A stretch of 7,220 bases of DNA. Source: Paracoccaceae bacterium. GTDB lineage: Bacteria; Pseudomonadota; Alphaproteobacteria; Rhodobacterales; Rhodobacteraceae. This document shows, in pieces, positions 1 to 5,771 of the stretch. Location: NCBI GenBank assembly GCA_009920815.1, contig RFZH01000118.1, forward strand, positions 1 to 7,220. The letters are read 5' to 3'. A program made the position numbers and the translations under genes. How positions within the stretch are numbered: position 1 is the stretch's first letter; every line of letters begins with the position of its first letter. A model generated the notes under the pieces. The model made no database searches, was not told the origin of the DNA, and was given only the letters and a program-made list of their open reading frames with translations.

Positions 1-86
1 TCAATGAATTTTAGGTAATTGGCGTAATACACAATGCCCGCCAGATCTGTATCTTCGTAATAGACGCGGCAAGAAAATCTATGCAT
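1..86 (-). CDS. ybgC: Acyl-CoA thioesterase YbgC, N-terminal fragment (cut by window edge)
   Basis: Only the first 28 codons are in the window. They read MHRFSCRVYYEDTDLAGIVY and then YANYLKFI, which is the N-terminal signature of the YbgC branch of the hot-dog 4HBT thioesterases: RVYYEDTD, then G-x-VY-x-ANY. Asp14 aligns with the catalytic Asp of the family. In the family, YbgC is a cytosolic acyl-CoA thioesterase encoded at the head of the tol-pal cluster. The ATG overlaps the last 8 bases of the acetyltransferase gene and has a G-rich ribosome binding site (GGTGGGGGG, then TGAAA) inside that gene, so the two are probably translationally coupled. By analogy with many proteobacteria, tolQ, tolR, tolA, tolB and pal may follow, but none of that is visible. 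The family call is firm despite the short fragment. Confidence 0.88.
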   Translation of the reverse strand, partial: MHRFSCRVYYEDTDLAGIVYYANYLKFI

Positions 87-579
87 TTTCACCCCCCACC
101 CTGAGGCGATACATCTTTGTTCCGCCCTGATTTGAAATGGCCTCAAAGCCGGCTTTTTCAAGAACGCGCGCGGACGCTGGGTTTTGATCTGCAACCCCGC
201 CGAATGCATATTTAAAACCAGCAGCACGCAACATTGCGACAAGACCCAGAACAAGCTCGGACGCATACCCTTTGCCCCATGCAGATTGGGCAAACATATA
301 CCCAATCATAACCTCGCCCCCGCCCCCATTATGCAACATAACCAAACCGACACCGACCCCATCACAGCTGGCCAGCATCAAGGTTGCGCCCTGACCTTGT
401 TGATGGCGCAGCCATGCATCAATATCACCTGAAAACTGTGCAAGCTGTGCGTCAGGGGGTAAAAATTGGGTCACTGACGGCGCGAGAACCTGATCAAGAT
501 TAGCGTGAGCCGTCGCCCCAAGCGTTGTTATAATATTCACGCTGAGGCGTTCTGTTTGAAAATTGTGAAACACGGTCAT
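79..579 (-). CDS. GNAT family N-acetyltransferase (RimJ/RimL-like)
   Basis: The 166-residue protein has the layout of the Acetyltransf_3 (RimJ/RimL-like) branch of GNAT enzymes. It shows an N-terminal TERL at residues 9-12, the acetyl-CoA pyrophosphate-binding motif A as QSAWGKGYA at 98-106 (the Q-x-x-G-x-G/A pattern), and the C-terminal motif NPASARVLEKAGF at 133-145. Such enzymes move an acetyl group from acetyl-CoA to an amine, often a protein N-terminus or a small molecule; the substrate cannot be read from the sequence. There is no signal peptide or membrane segment, so it should be cytosolic. Its ATG overlaps the TGA of the upstream gene in an ATGA arrangement, and its own 3' end overlaps ybgC by 8 bases. 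This packing suggests coupled translation. A strong Shine-Dalgarno site is not obvious, consistent with coupling. Confidence 0.88.
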   Translation of the reverse strand: MTVFHNFQTERLSVNIITTLGATAHANLDQVLAPSVTQFLPPDAQLAQFSGDIDAWLRHQQGQGATLMLASCDGVGVGLVMLHNGGGGEVMIGYMFAQSAWGKGYASELVLGLVAMLRAAGFKYAFGGVADQNPASARVLEKAGFEAISNQGGTKMYRLRVGGENA

Positions 580-1202
580 GTTTTACGTCCGATCCGCGCA
601 AATAATCGCAAGGCATGCGTTTTATCCTGGGTAATTGATGGCAATACTGGATCATATGCTGCGCGAATGATATCAGCGACATCTGGATGCAAAATGGTAT
701 GGCCTGTGTCAGTACGCGCCAAGGGCGCGATGGTTTGAAATGCCGTATCTGACCAAAGCAAAAAAGATTGGGCGACCTGTGCAAGACACAGATCCTGTGC
801 AGGAACAGACGACAAATGGTCGTCCATTCGCAAAAACACAAAGCATGCCTTTATCGCACCCTCTGCGTCAAAACGGAAAAAACGGTATTGATTGGCCTGC
901 GCCTCCGCCAAACGTTTAACCAGTGGACCCAAATCAGGCACCAGCTTGTCCATATCTGGGACATCCAATAATTCGGCCCAATCACGCATGAAAAAGAACA
1001 TAAGGTTCGATCCCAATTCGGGATCGGTTTCGGCAACGGGGTGACCGACCATTTTGGTCATCGCCTCGATCGCGCCCTTTAATGTCGCTAGCGTCGCATC
1101 ATCAATGCCAAAGGCGATCGGTGCAATCGGTCGTCCCCAGCGCGCAAACAAATATGTACCATCTTTACGGGTAAATTGGGCTTCGATATCGCTTGGCTGC
1201 AT
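576..1202 (-). CDS. Conserved protein of unknown function between ruvB and the acetyltransferase
   Basis: I do not recognise a named family, although the sequence resembles an unnamed protein I associate with the ruvB-ybgC interval in Rhodobacterales. The product is 208 residues with no signal peptide or membrane span, so it is presumably cytosolic. Conserved-looking blocks are FARWGRPIAPIAFG (19-32), ETDPELGSNLMFFFMRDW (58-75) and YRFFRFDAEGAIKACFVFLR (106-125). I chose the ATG at 1202 because AGAGG lies about 6 bases upstream. An in-frame TTG 30 bases further upstream at 1232 would add ten residues but has a poorer site. The gene follows ruvB after 57 bases and overlaps the acetyltransferase start by 4 bases (ATGA). 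That suggests co-transcription with ruvCAB, but gives no evidence of a role in recombination. Confidence 0.8.
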   Translation of the reverse strand: MQPSDIEAQFTRKDGTYLFARWGRPIAPIAFGIDDATLATLKGAIEAMTKMVGHPVAETDPELGSNLMFFFMRDWAELLDVPDMDKLVPDLGPLVKRLAEAQANQYRFFRFDAEGAIKACFVFLRMDDHLSSVPAQDLCLAQVAQSFLLWSDTAFQTIAPLARTDTGHTILHPDVADIIRAAYDPVLPSITQDKTHALRLFARIGRKT

Positions 1203-1259
1203 GTCGATCCTCTTTTTGAACGGATTTAACAAACTTGGCCAACAAAGGCCAGAGGCGAC

Positions 1260-2294
1260 CTATTCAAACAAATCCGACTGTCCCTTGCCAGGTTCAGGCG
1301 CGCGCAGACCAAGGTGTTCCCAACCCCGACGTGCCAACATGCGGCCCCGTGGCGTTCGCTGAATCAACCCTTGTTGCAACAAAAATGGTTCGATCACTTC
1401 CTCTAATGCGTCGCGGCTTTCAGACAACGCAGCTGCCATGGTTTCAATACCGACCGGACCTCCGGAATAATGCTCAGCAATCATCCGCAAATACCGACGA
1501 TCTGCGCCATCCAGTCCTAATTCATCAACCTCAAGCCGGGTCAGTGCATGATCGGCCAGCGAACGGGTCACAGTGCCATCGCCATCCACCAACGCAAAAT
1601 CGACAACACGGCGCAGCAAACGTCCCGCAATCCGCGGGGTCCCACGGGCGCGACGGGCAATTTCGCGCGCGCCCCCTTCGTCAGCGGGAGCGCCCAGTTT
1701 TCGCGCATTTCGCGAAACAATTTGATACAGTTCATCTTCGGTATAGAATTGCAAGCGTGTCGGAATGCCAAAACGGTCCCGCAACGGCGTTGTCAGCAAT
1801 CCCAAACGCGTTGTCGCCCCGACCAAGGTGAACGGTTGCAATTCAATACGCACAGTGCGCGCTGCCGGCCCTTCACCAATGACCAGATCTAATTCAAAAT
1901 CTTCCATCGCCGGATAAAGGACCTCTTCGACCACTGGATTAAGGCGGTGAATTTCGTCAATGAACAAGACATCGCGCGCTTCAAGGTTGGTTAAGATTGC
2001 AGCTAAATCACCAGCTTTGGCCAAAACCGGCCCAGAGGTCATGCGAAAATTAACACCTAACTCACGGCTCATGATTTGTGCCAAAGTCGTTTTACCCAAA
2101 CCGGGAGGACCATAGAACAACGTGTGATCCATCGCCTCACCGCGTTGCCGGGCCGATTGGATAAAGACTTTTAGATTTGCGCGCGCCTCGGCCTGACCGA
2201 TAAATTCATCCAAACCCTGTGGACGTAGCGCACGATCATTATCGATATCATCAGGCATGGGATCTGGGCGTAAAATGGGATCGGATTGCATCAT
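1260..2294 (-). CDS. ruvB: Holliday junction branch migration ATPase RuvB
   Basis: The 344-residue protein matches RuvB over its full length. As family knowledge, RuvB is the hexameric AAA+ motor that is loaded on Holliday junctions by RuvA and pumps the DNA arms. Visible elements in order are the RuvB N-terminal segment LRPQGLDEFIGQ (23-34), Walker A GPPGLGKT (62-69), Walker B LFIDEIH (110-116), sensor 1 GATTR (159-163), the lid/sensor-2 segment RGTPRIAGRLLRR (217-229), and a C-terminal winged-helix domain ending in the TPRGR turn (314-318). The length is normal. The start has two adjacent ATGs (2294 and 2291). A GGGGTAGG stretch in the 3' end of ruvA serves either, and only 3 bases separate the ruvA stop from the first ATG. 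Translation is therefore probably coupled to ruvA. Confidence 0.98.
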   Translation of the reverse strand: MMQSDPILRPDPMPDDIDNDRALRPQGLDEFIGQAEARANLKVFIQSARQRGEAMDHTLFYGPPGLGKTTLAQIMSRELGVNFRMTSGPVLAKAGDLAAILTNLEARDVLFIDEIHRLNPVVEEVLYPAMEDFELDLVIGEGPAARTVRIELQPFTLVGATTRLGLLTTPLRDRFGIPTRLQFYTEDELYQIVSRNARKLGAPADEGGAREIARRARGTPRIAGRLLRRVVDFALVDGDGTVTRSLADHALTRLEVDELGLDGADRRYLRMIAEHYSGGPVGIETMAAALSESRDALEEVIEPFLLQQGLIQRTPRGRMLARRGWEHLGLRAPEPGKGQSDLFE

Positions 2295-2297
2295 GAC

Positions 2298-2978
2298 CTA
2301 CCCCTTTGGCGCCAGCAGCCGCAAAGCAGCTTTGATCAGGTTCGACGTTTCCAGCGCAGCATCTTCGCCCAGCGCGGTTGCAACAGCACTGGCTGCATCG
2401 GACGGCGAATACCCTAGATTTGTCAGCGCGGATAACGCTTCGGGTTGTGCGTTCGAGTTTGGCGCACCGGTTCTCGCGGATTTGGGCGCCGGTGTGGTAT
2501 CGATCACATCAATCACTGCGTCAAAGTCCCCCGCATCGGGTTGCGTTAATGCACGTTGCCCAGACATCGCCATCACACTGGGGGCTTTGTCCTTGAGATC
2601 CAGGACAACACGCTGCGCAGTTTTCGGGCCAATGCCTTTGGCAGCCTTAACCGCGTTCCAATCGCCCAGCGCAATCGCACGAGACACACCATCAGGCCCC
2701 AACGCCCCCAAGATCGCCATGGACGCTTTCGCGCCGACGCCCTGAACGGTCATCAACAAACGGTGCCATTCTTTTTCGACTAAGGACGTAAAGCCAAAAA
2801 GCTGCAAAAGATCTTCGCGAACCAAGAGATCCGTATAAAGTGCGACCGCCTCACCCAAGGAAGGCAGCGCCATCATTGTGCGATCGGAACAATAAACTAT
2901 GTACCCAACACCTTTGACGTCTAAAAGAATGTGATCATCGGCCTTGTAATCAATACGCCCAGAAAGTTTTCCGATCAT
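2298..2978 (-). CDS. ruvA: Holliday junction DNA-binding protein RuvA
   Basis: This is a 226-residue RuvA, the tetrameric Holliday-junction-binding partner of RuvB. It begins MIGKLSGRI as is typical for the family and has the N-terminal OB-fold domain (about 1-64). Two helix-hairpin-helix motifs follow: VQGVGAKASMAIL (78-90) and AKGIGPKTAQRVVLDLKDK (113-131). An Ala/Pro/Thr-rich linker (about 140-178) joins them to the C-terminal RuvB-contacting domain (about 179-224, with ALTNLGYSPSDA). The linker is rather long compared with E. coli RuvA, which is common in alphaproteobacteria. The reading frame is open a further 21 codons upstream, but the ATG at 2978 gives the correct family start, has AAGG 8 bases upstream, and overlaps the ruvC TGA by 4 bases (ATGA). 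Confidence 0.97.
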   Translation of the reverse strand: MIGKLSGRIDYKADDHILLDVKGVGYIVYCSDRTMMALPSLGEAVALYTDLLVREDLLQLFGFTSLVEKEWHRLLMTVQGVGAKASMAILGALGPDGVSRAIALGDWNAVKAAKGIGPKTAQRVVLDLKDKAPSVMAMSGQRALTQPDAGDFDAVIDVIDTTPAPKSARTGAPNSNAQPEALSALTNLGYSPSDAASAVATALGEDAALETSNLIKAALRLLAPKG

Positions 2979-3481
2979 AATGCTGCCTTTTGTAATGCTT
3001 TGCCCAATCGATCCGCAGATCGCGCATAATGCGCATGACACAGCGCAATAGCCAAGGCATCTGCCGCGTCTGGCCCCGCAATGTTCACGCCTGGCAACTG
3101 CAAACGTACCATATGATCAATCTGTCCCTTATCCGCATGCCCGACACCAACCACGGTTTTCTTGACCTTGTTGGGCGCATATTCGGCGACGGTTATCCCC
3201 GTTTGCGCAGGGACCAGCAAGGCAATCGCACGTGCCTGCCCCAACTTTAACGTGCCGACAGCGTCTTTATTGACAAAAGTTTGCTCAACAGCCGCCGTTT
3301 CAGGTTGCCACCGCGCAACAACATCCGTCATTTGATCATACAGGGTCAAAAGTCGGGACGCCAAATCATCGCCAGATGAATGACAGATCCCGTTTGCGAC
3401 ATGGCTGATTCTGCTGCCCGCAACGTCAATAACGCCCCAGCCCATGTTTCGCAGCCCCGGGTCAATGCCCAAAACCCGCAT
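2975..3481 (-). CDS. ruvC: Crossover junction endodeoxyribonuclease RuvC
   Basis: This is a 168-residue RuvC, the dimeric Mg2+-dependent nuclease that resolves Holliday junctions by symmetric nicks. All four acidic active-site residues known from E. coli are present at the same numbering: Asp7 in GIDPG, Glu66 in AAVEQ, and Asp138 and Asp141 in GPDAADALAIALCHAH. The frame stays open for 38 more codons upstream, but the ATG at 3481 starts the canonical MRVLGIDPG and has AAAGGA 7 bases upstream. It is the first gene of the ruvC-ruvA-ruvB string, so its promoter should lie in the divergent spacer 3482-3769. A degenerate LexA-like site there suggests possible SOS control. Confidence 0.97.
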   Translation of the reverse strand: MRVLGIDPGLRNMGWGVIDVAGSRISHVANGICHSSGDDLASRLLTLYDQMTDVVARWQPETAAVEQTFVNKDAVGTLKLGQARAIALLVPAQTGITVAEYAPNKVKKTVVGVGHADKGQIDHMVRLQLPGVNIAGPDAADALAIALCHAHYARSADRLGKALQKAAL

Positions 3482-3515
3482 GCCTGTTCCTTTGTGTTGT
3501 GTTTTTACCTCACTA

Positions 3516-3530
3516 GCACGAAACGTGAAC
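3516..3530 (-). promoter_or_regulatory. Degenerate LexA-like box upstream of ruvC
   Basis: Read on the minus strand this is GTTC-N7-GTGC. The established alphaproteobacterial LexA operator is GTTC-N7-GTTC, so seven of eight specified bases match. It lies 34-49 bases upstream of the ruvC ATG, where an operator would be effective. The inner part is also a small perfect dyad, CACG-AAA-CGTG (3517-3527). The mismatch falls in a normally conserved half-site, and such a pattern can occur by chance, so this is only a candidate. Confidence 0.25.
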
Positions 3531-3658
3531 AAAAGCCAATCAGAAAAACAATCAGACAAAAGCGACACTTGCGTTTTTTGCAACGACATTTGCATGGGCG
3601 ATCATTGAACTCAGAGATCTTTTTATCAATAAAATATAAAGTTTTTTAATACTTAGAC

Positions 3659-3694
3659 CTATGCGTTCAATGCATAGATGACATGCGTTTTCAA
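3659..3694. repeat. Dyad CTATGC-N7-GCATAG overlapping a 22-base-spaced direct repeat
   Basis: A perfect 6-bp inverted repeat (3659-3664 and 3672-3677, 7-base spacer) overlaps a direct repeat: ATGCGTTCAA at 3661 and ATGCGTTTTCAA at 3683. The two copies start 22 bases apart, about two helical turns, which would put bound proteins on the same face of the DNA. It sits 76-110 bases upstream of the DUF1127 start, a plausible operator or activator position. No regulator can be named. Confidence 0.35.
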
Positions 3695-3769
3695 ATCTTG
3701 TTATGACATTTTTTTATCTTTATCTGCCCCGTTGAACAAATGACTTGATCATCACAAAGGATGAATACA

Positions 3770-3973
3770 ATGGCCGCTACACATACAAATGTTTTCTACA
3801 CCGCACCAGTTCGCAAAGCTGGCTTTATCACAACCTTTATCGCAGCAGTGAAAGATTGGAATGACGCGCGTCAAACCCGCATGCAGCTGAACAAATTGTC
3901 AGACCGCGAATTGGCAGATATCGGCCTGTGCCGCGGTGACATCGATACTGTTGTTGAAAAAACATATCGCTAA
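3770..3973 (+). CDS. DUF1127 small protein
   Basis: This is a 67-residue protein whose C-terminal half is a DUF1127 domain (about residues 26-62). The diagnostic pattern is L-x-x-LSDRELADIGL-x-R-x-DI, preceded by a WNDARQTR helix. Proteins of this family are short, basic and common in alphaproteobacteria; some members studied in Rhodobacter and Agrobacterium affect RNA turnover, stress responses or phosphate and carbon metabolism. I chose the ATG at 3770 because AAAGGA (3756-3761) is spaced 8 bases from it. The ATG at 3761 abuts that same site and would add only MNT. The gene stands alone, divergent from ruvC and convergent with the broken VCBS gene, and ends in its own terminator region. A possible sRNA is embedded in its 3' UTR. 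Confidence 0.9.
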   Translation: MAATHTNVFYTAPVRKAGFITTFIAAVKDWNDARQTRMQLNKLSDRELADIGLCRGDIDTVVEKTYR

Positions 3974-4041
3974 TATTTGTTCGCAATTCTCCCTGTCGAA
4001 CATGAGGGCCGTATGACACCTGTCATACGGTCTTTCTTATT
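3974..4041 (+). ncRNA. Candidate 3'-UTR-derived sRNA after the DUF1127 gene (CcsR/cuckoo-like)
   Basis: Directly after the stop codon there is a perfect 6-bp hairpin, TGTTCG (3978-3983) with CGAACA (3997-4002). Its 13-base loop contains TTCTCCCT, a stretch able to pair with Shine-Dalgarno sequences. A second, terminator-type hairpin follows at 4007-4032. This hairpin pair behind a DUF1127 gene resembles the CcsR/'cuckoo' sRNAs of alphaproteobacteria, which display CCUCCUCCC in a loop and are processed from DUF1127 transcripts. Here the loop motif is shorter than that consensus, so the assignment is tentative. The alternative is an ordinary structured 3' UTR. Confidence 0.35.
4007..4041 (+). 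terminator. Rho-independent terminator of the DUF1127 transcript
   Basis: The perfect 10-bp stem CCGTATGACA (4009-4018) with TGTCATACGG (4021-4030) can be extended by a G:U and a G:C pair to 4007-4032. A T-rich tract, TCTTTCTTATT, follows. Only two bases separate the arms on paper, so the real loop will open to about 4-6 bases. The T-tract is only on the plus-strand side, so it is directional for the DUF1127 gene. The convergent minus-strand transcript would meet the same hairpin without a U-run. Confidence 0.8.
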
Positions 4042-4087
4042 CAATGCGGTTCTGATGTGGCACACTGTCTCTGTGATAAATTGGTTG

Positions 4088-4785
4088 CTATTGGACACAC
4101 TGCATCACCGCCGTCATATTCTCGGCCGTCGGCATAAGGTTTAAGTCGCGCACATGAAATGTCCCGTCGAATGTAATAGCCTTGATTGATGTCCAATCTG
4201 CGTCTGCGACCAACATTTCAATTCCATTATCGCAATCCCGCAGACCACCGATGATGTAATCCCAACCAATTTTATGGTTCGTTACGCCGGCAAGATCGGC
4301 AACATGTACAAGATCTGGACCTGAGCCAAAACGCCAAATCCGCAGCATTTTGGCCAAATGTGGCCGGTCGACATATGCGATTTCAACTTGCCCGTCCCCG
4401 TCCAAATCAGCAACCCCGACAGGGGATAACCAACGATGTGTGCGTCCAATGTAAGGGGTTGCAGCAACAAAACCGAGTTCATCATATACCGCAAGACGCG
4501 CCCCCTGGGCGATATCGGTTTCGACGACGACAACCTCGGGGTTTCCATCCGCATCGATATCAGCCAGTCGCGGGGCCAGATCTTCAAAAACACGGGTTTC
4601 AGGCAAAATAATCGTTAGACGACGGCCTTAGGTGGTAACAAGGCGCAAGCCCCCCATTCAACGTTATCACCAAGAATCGCATGATCATACCTTTTTGTTG
4701 GCATGATATAGGAAGCGTCACTTATCTGATCCGCTGCGCCGATGTTTGGGATCAACAGCGCCGCGCAGATGATCCCAAATCGCAT
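4088..4785 (-). pseudogene. Broken FG-GAP/VCBS-repeat exported protein (frameshift, likely also in-frame stop)
   Basis: The gene starts at the ATG at 4785 with an apparent signal peptide, MRFGIICAALLIPNIGAA, and continues to RYDHAILGDNVEWG. The 5' frame then hits TAA at 4617-4615. The remaining 170 or so residues lie in the -1 frame and keep family features: LPETRVFEDLAPRLADIDADG, DLDGDGQVEIAYVDRPHLAK, and NHKIGWDYI. The acidic DxDxDG loops are FG-GAP/VCBS calcium-binding-type motifs. Similar Rhodobacterales proteins read ...EWGALxL...GRRLxxxLPxTRVFED without a break. The best repair restores one base in the G6 run (4655-4650), giving EWG-G-LRLVTT, but then meets a TAA at 4630-4628 just before GRRLTIILPETRVF. 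One indel at about 4618-4627 would also join the frames but gives a poorer family match. The repaired length is about 232 residues, normal for the family. The start overlaps the ferredoxin stop as TAATG, showing former translational coupling. Confidence 0.8.
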
Positions 4786-5108
4786 TAGATTTGTTTTTCG
4801 GGCATATGCACGATCAAGCCGTCAAGATCATCTGACACCTTAATCTGACATGTCAAACGTGACCGAACGGGATCAGGCTCATACGCAAAATCCAACATGT
4901 CTTCTTCCATATCTTCTTTTGCCGACAACTTGGCGACCCAATCTGGGTGTACGTACACATGGCAAGTAGAACAAGCACATGCACCGCCACAATCGGCATC
5001 AATACCGGGGATATTGTTGTCGCGTGCGCCTTCCATTACGGTCAGGCCATTTGCGACCTCAACAACATGCTCGGTGCCATTGTGTTCTATATAGGTAATC
5101 TTTGCCAT
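4785..5108 (-). CDS. [2Fe-2S] ferredoxin, adrenodoxin/ISC type (FdVI-like)
   Basis: This is a 107-residue soluble ferredoxin that transfers single electrons through a [2Fe-2S] cluster. The four ligands follow the adrenodoxin/ISC pattern: Cys40, Cys46 and Cys49 in DADCGGACACSTCHVYV, and Cys87 in RLTCQI. Cys44 is an extra non-ligand cysteine typical of the GGACACSTC form. The ends MAKI-x-YIEHNGT and LIVHMPEKQI closely resemble ferredoxin VI of Rhodobacter capsulatus. The acidic stretch around residues 64-72 is where partner enzymes usually dock. The ATG at 5108 has GGGGAG 9 bases upstream. The stop overlaps the start of the broken VCBS gene by one base (TAATG). No reductase or P450 partner is visible nearby, so the partner is unknown. 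Confidence 0.95.
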   Translation of the reverse strand: MAKITYIEHNGTEHVVEVANGLTVMEGARDNNIPGIDADCGGACACSTCHVYVHPDWVAKLSAKEDMEEDMLDFAYEPDPVRSRLTCQIKVSDDLDGLIVHMPEKQI

Positions 5109-5310
5109 CTAGGATCACTCCCCTACATTTTTATCGTCCGCCCATAAATAGGCACATCTTTTCAAAATTACGATACACGAAGTGACGGTTTATTAATGAA
5201 AGGTCAAGACCACAGATCATCTGAAACATCCTAACGAGTTTCGACATTCAACAATCATTTCGCTTGCCAGGTCATGATCAAAACCGCATGATCGCGCCAA
5301 AAAGGCAATT
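5109..5310. other. Divergent spacer between the ferredoxin and lipoprotein genes
   Basis: These 202 bases must contain promoters in both directions. I could not fit a convincing -35/-10 pair on either strand: TTGACC and TTGAAA occur on the minus strand but without a good -10 at 16-18 bases. A short repeat, CATGATC, occurs at 5273 and 5287. I see no coding frame or RNA gene here. Confidence 0.4.
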
Positions 5311-5769
5311 ATGGTAAGAACGATCAAGCTCATTGGGATATTATGCGTCAGTTTAACCACCGCATGCGGGGGGCAACAGACCAACCCCATCGTATCAAGA
5401 GACGCGCAAAGTAATGCATGCTTTACAGAAGTGATTTCACCGGCGATAATTGAGACGCAAATCGAACATCGCGAAATTTCACCCGGAAAATTTGAAACAC
5501 ACAAGCGCCCGACCCTTATTCGCGAAAGAACTGTTTCACGCATTAACTTGGTTTGCCCTGAGGACCAAACATCGGACTTTATTTCATCGCTACAACGTGC
5601 TTTTCAGGCGCGCAATCTTTATTCCGGGCCAATCACCGGCACGTGGACCGCACAAACGAAAAGTGCGCTATCTAGCTTTCAAACTGCACGTGGCATCACA
5701 ATAGATGCACTCGCGTTGGTAACAGCCCAAGAGCTTGGCCTTGCGGTGACGCCGGTTGGTACGCAATGA
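5311..5769 (+). CDS. Putative lipoprotein with peptidoglycan-binding domain
   Basis: This 152-residue protein has an N-terminal hydrophobic signal (about 5-18) ending in LTTAC, a somewhat imperfect lipobox, so Cys19 is the likely lipidated residue. A middle segment has two further cysteines, Cys37 and Cys82, that bracket a charged region (SPAIIETQ to RERTVSRINLVC) and could form a periplasmic disulfide. The C-terminal part (about 88-146) fits the PG_binding_1 fold: SLQRAFQARNLYSGPITGTW, T-x-SALSSFQ, and LGL at the end. Similar unnamed proteins with the C...PAxIET...RERxxxxxxxxCP layout occur in Rhodobacterales. AAAAAGG lies 6 bases before the ATG. It is probably a cell-envelope protein; its specific role is unknown. 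It converges on nadK with a 2-base gap, and a strong inverted repeat lies 44 bases past its stop. Confidence 0.82.
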   Translation: MVRTIKLIGILCVSLTTACGGQQTNPIVSRDAQSNACFTEVISPAIIETQIEHREISPGKFETHKRPTLIRERTVSRINLVCPEDQTSDFISSLQRAFQARNLYSGPITGTWTAQTKSALSSFQTARGITIDALALVTAQELGLAVTPVGTQ

Positions 5770-5771
5770 AC

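Larger units (their letters stand above)
3482..3769. other. Divergent intergenic spacer between ruvC and the DUF1127 gene
   Basis: This 288-base spacer must hold the promoters of both divergent units. Bases 3600-3725 are markedly AT-rich. On the ruvC side there is a LexA-like site at 3516-3530. On the DUF1127 side there is a dyad and a direct repeat at 3659-3694. A weak plus-strand promoter-like pair is TTGTTA at 3698-3703 with TATCTG at 3721-3726 (17-base spacer); the -35 box is fair and the -10 box poor. On the minus strand, TTGGCT upstream of ruvC could be a -35, but I see no convincing -10. No credible protein-coding frame or tRNA is present. Confidence 0.5.

Noticed and set aside
217..229. 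RuvB residues 217-229 read RGTPRIAGRLLRR with Gly where E. coli has Asn (residue numbers, gene at 1260-2294)
   Set aside because: This position varies among RuvB proteins, and the arginines of the motif are kept, so I see no functional oddity.
1236..1251. Small hairpin TGGCC-N6-GGCCA between ruvB and the next gene, possible minus-strand terminator
   Set aside because: The stem is only 5 bp and is followed by AAGTTTGTTAAAT rather than a real U-run. At most it is a weak pause site.
2587..2608. Inverted repeat TTGTCCT-N8-AGGACAA inside ruvA
   Set aside because: It falls in the highly conserved helix-hairpin-helix codons and is short. It is best explained by protein coding and chance.
2257..2745. 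Long plus-strand open frame opposite ruvA and ruvB
   Set aside because: It lies wholly antisense to two unmistakable genes, has no family resemblance and no good ribosome binding site. It is a shadow frame.
4650..4655. G6 tract in the broken VCBS gene as a phase-variation switch
   Set aside because: Six bases is short for slippage, and restoring the frame there still leads to a TAA codon 9 codons later, so the tract alone cannot switch the gene on.
5273..5293. CATGATC repeated twice upstream of the lipoprotein gene
   Set aside because: A seven-base repeat that also appears elsewhere in the window (near 4679). Too short and common to call an operator.
5217..5543. Minus-strand open frame of 108 codons opposite the lipoprotein gene
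   Set aside because: It overlaps the well-supported plus-strand gene and the spacer, has no recognisable domain and a composition unlike the neighbouring genes.
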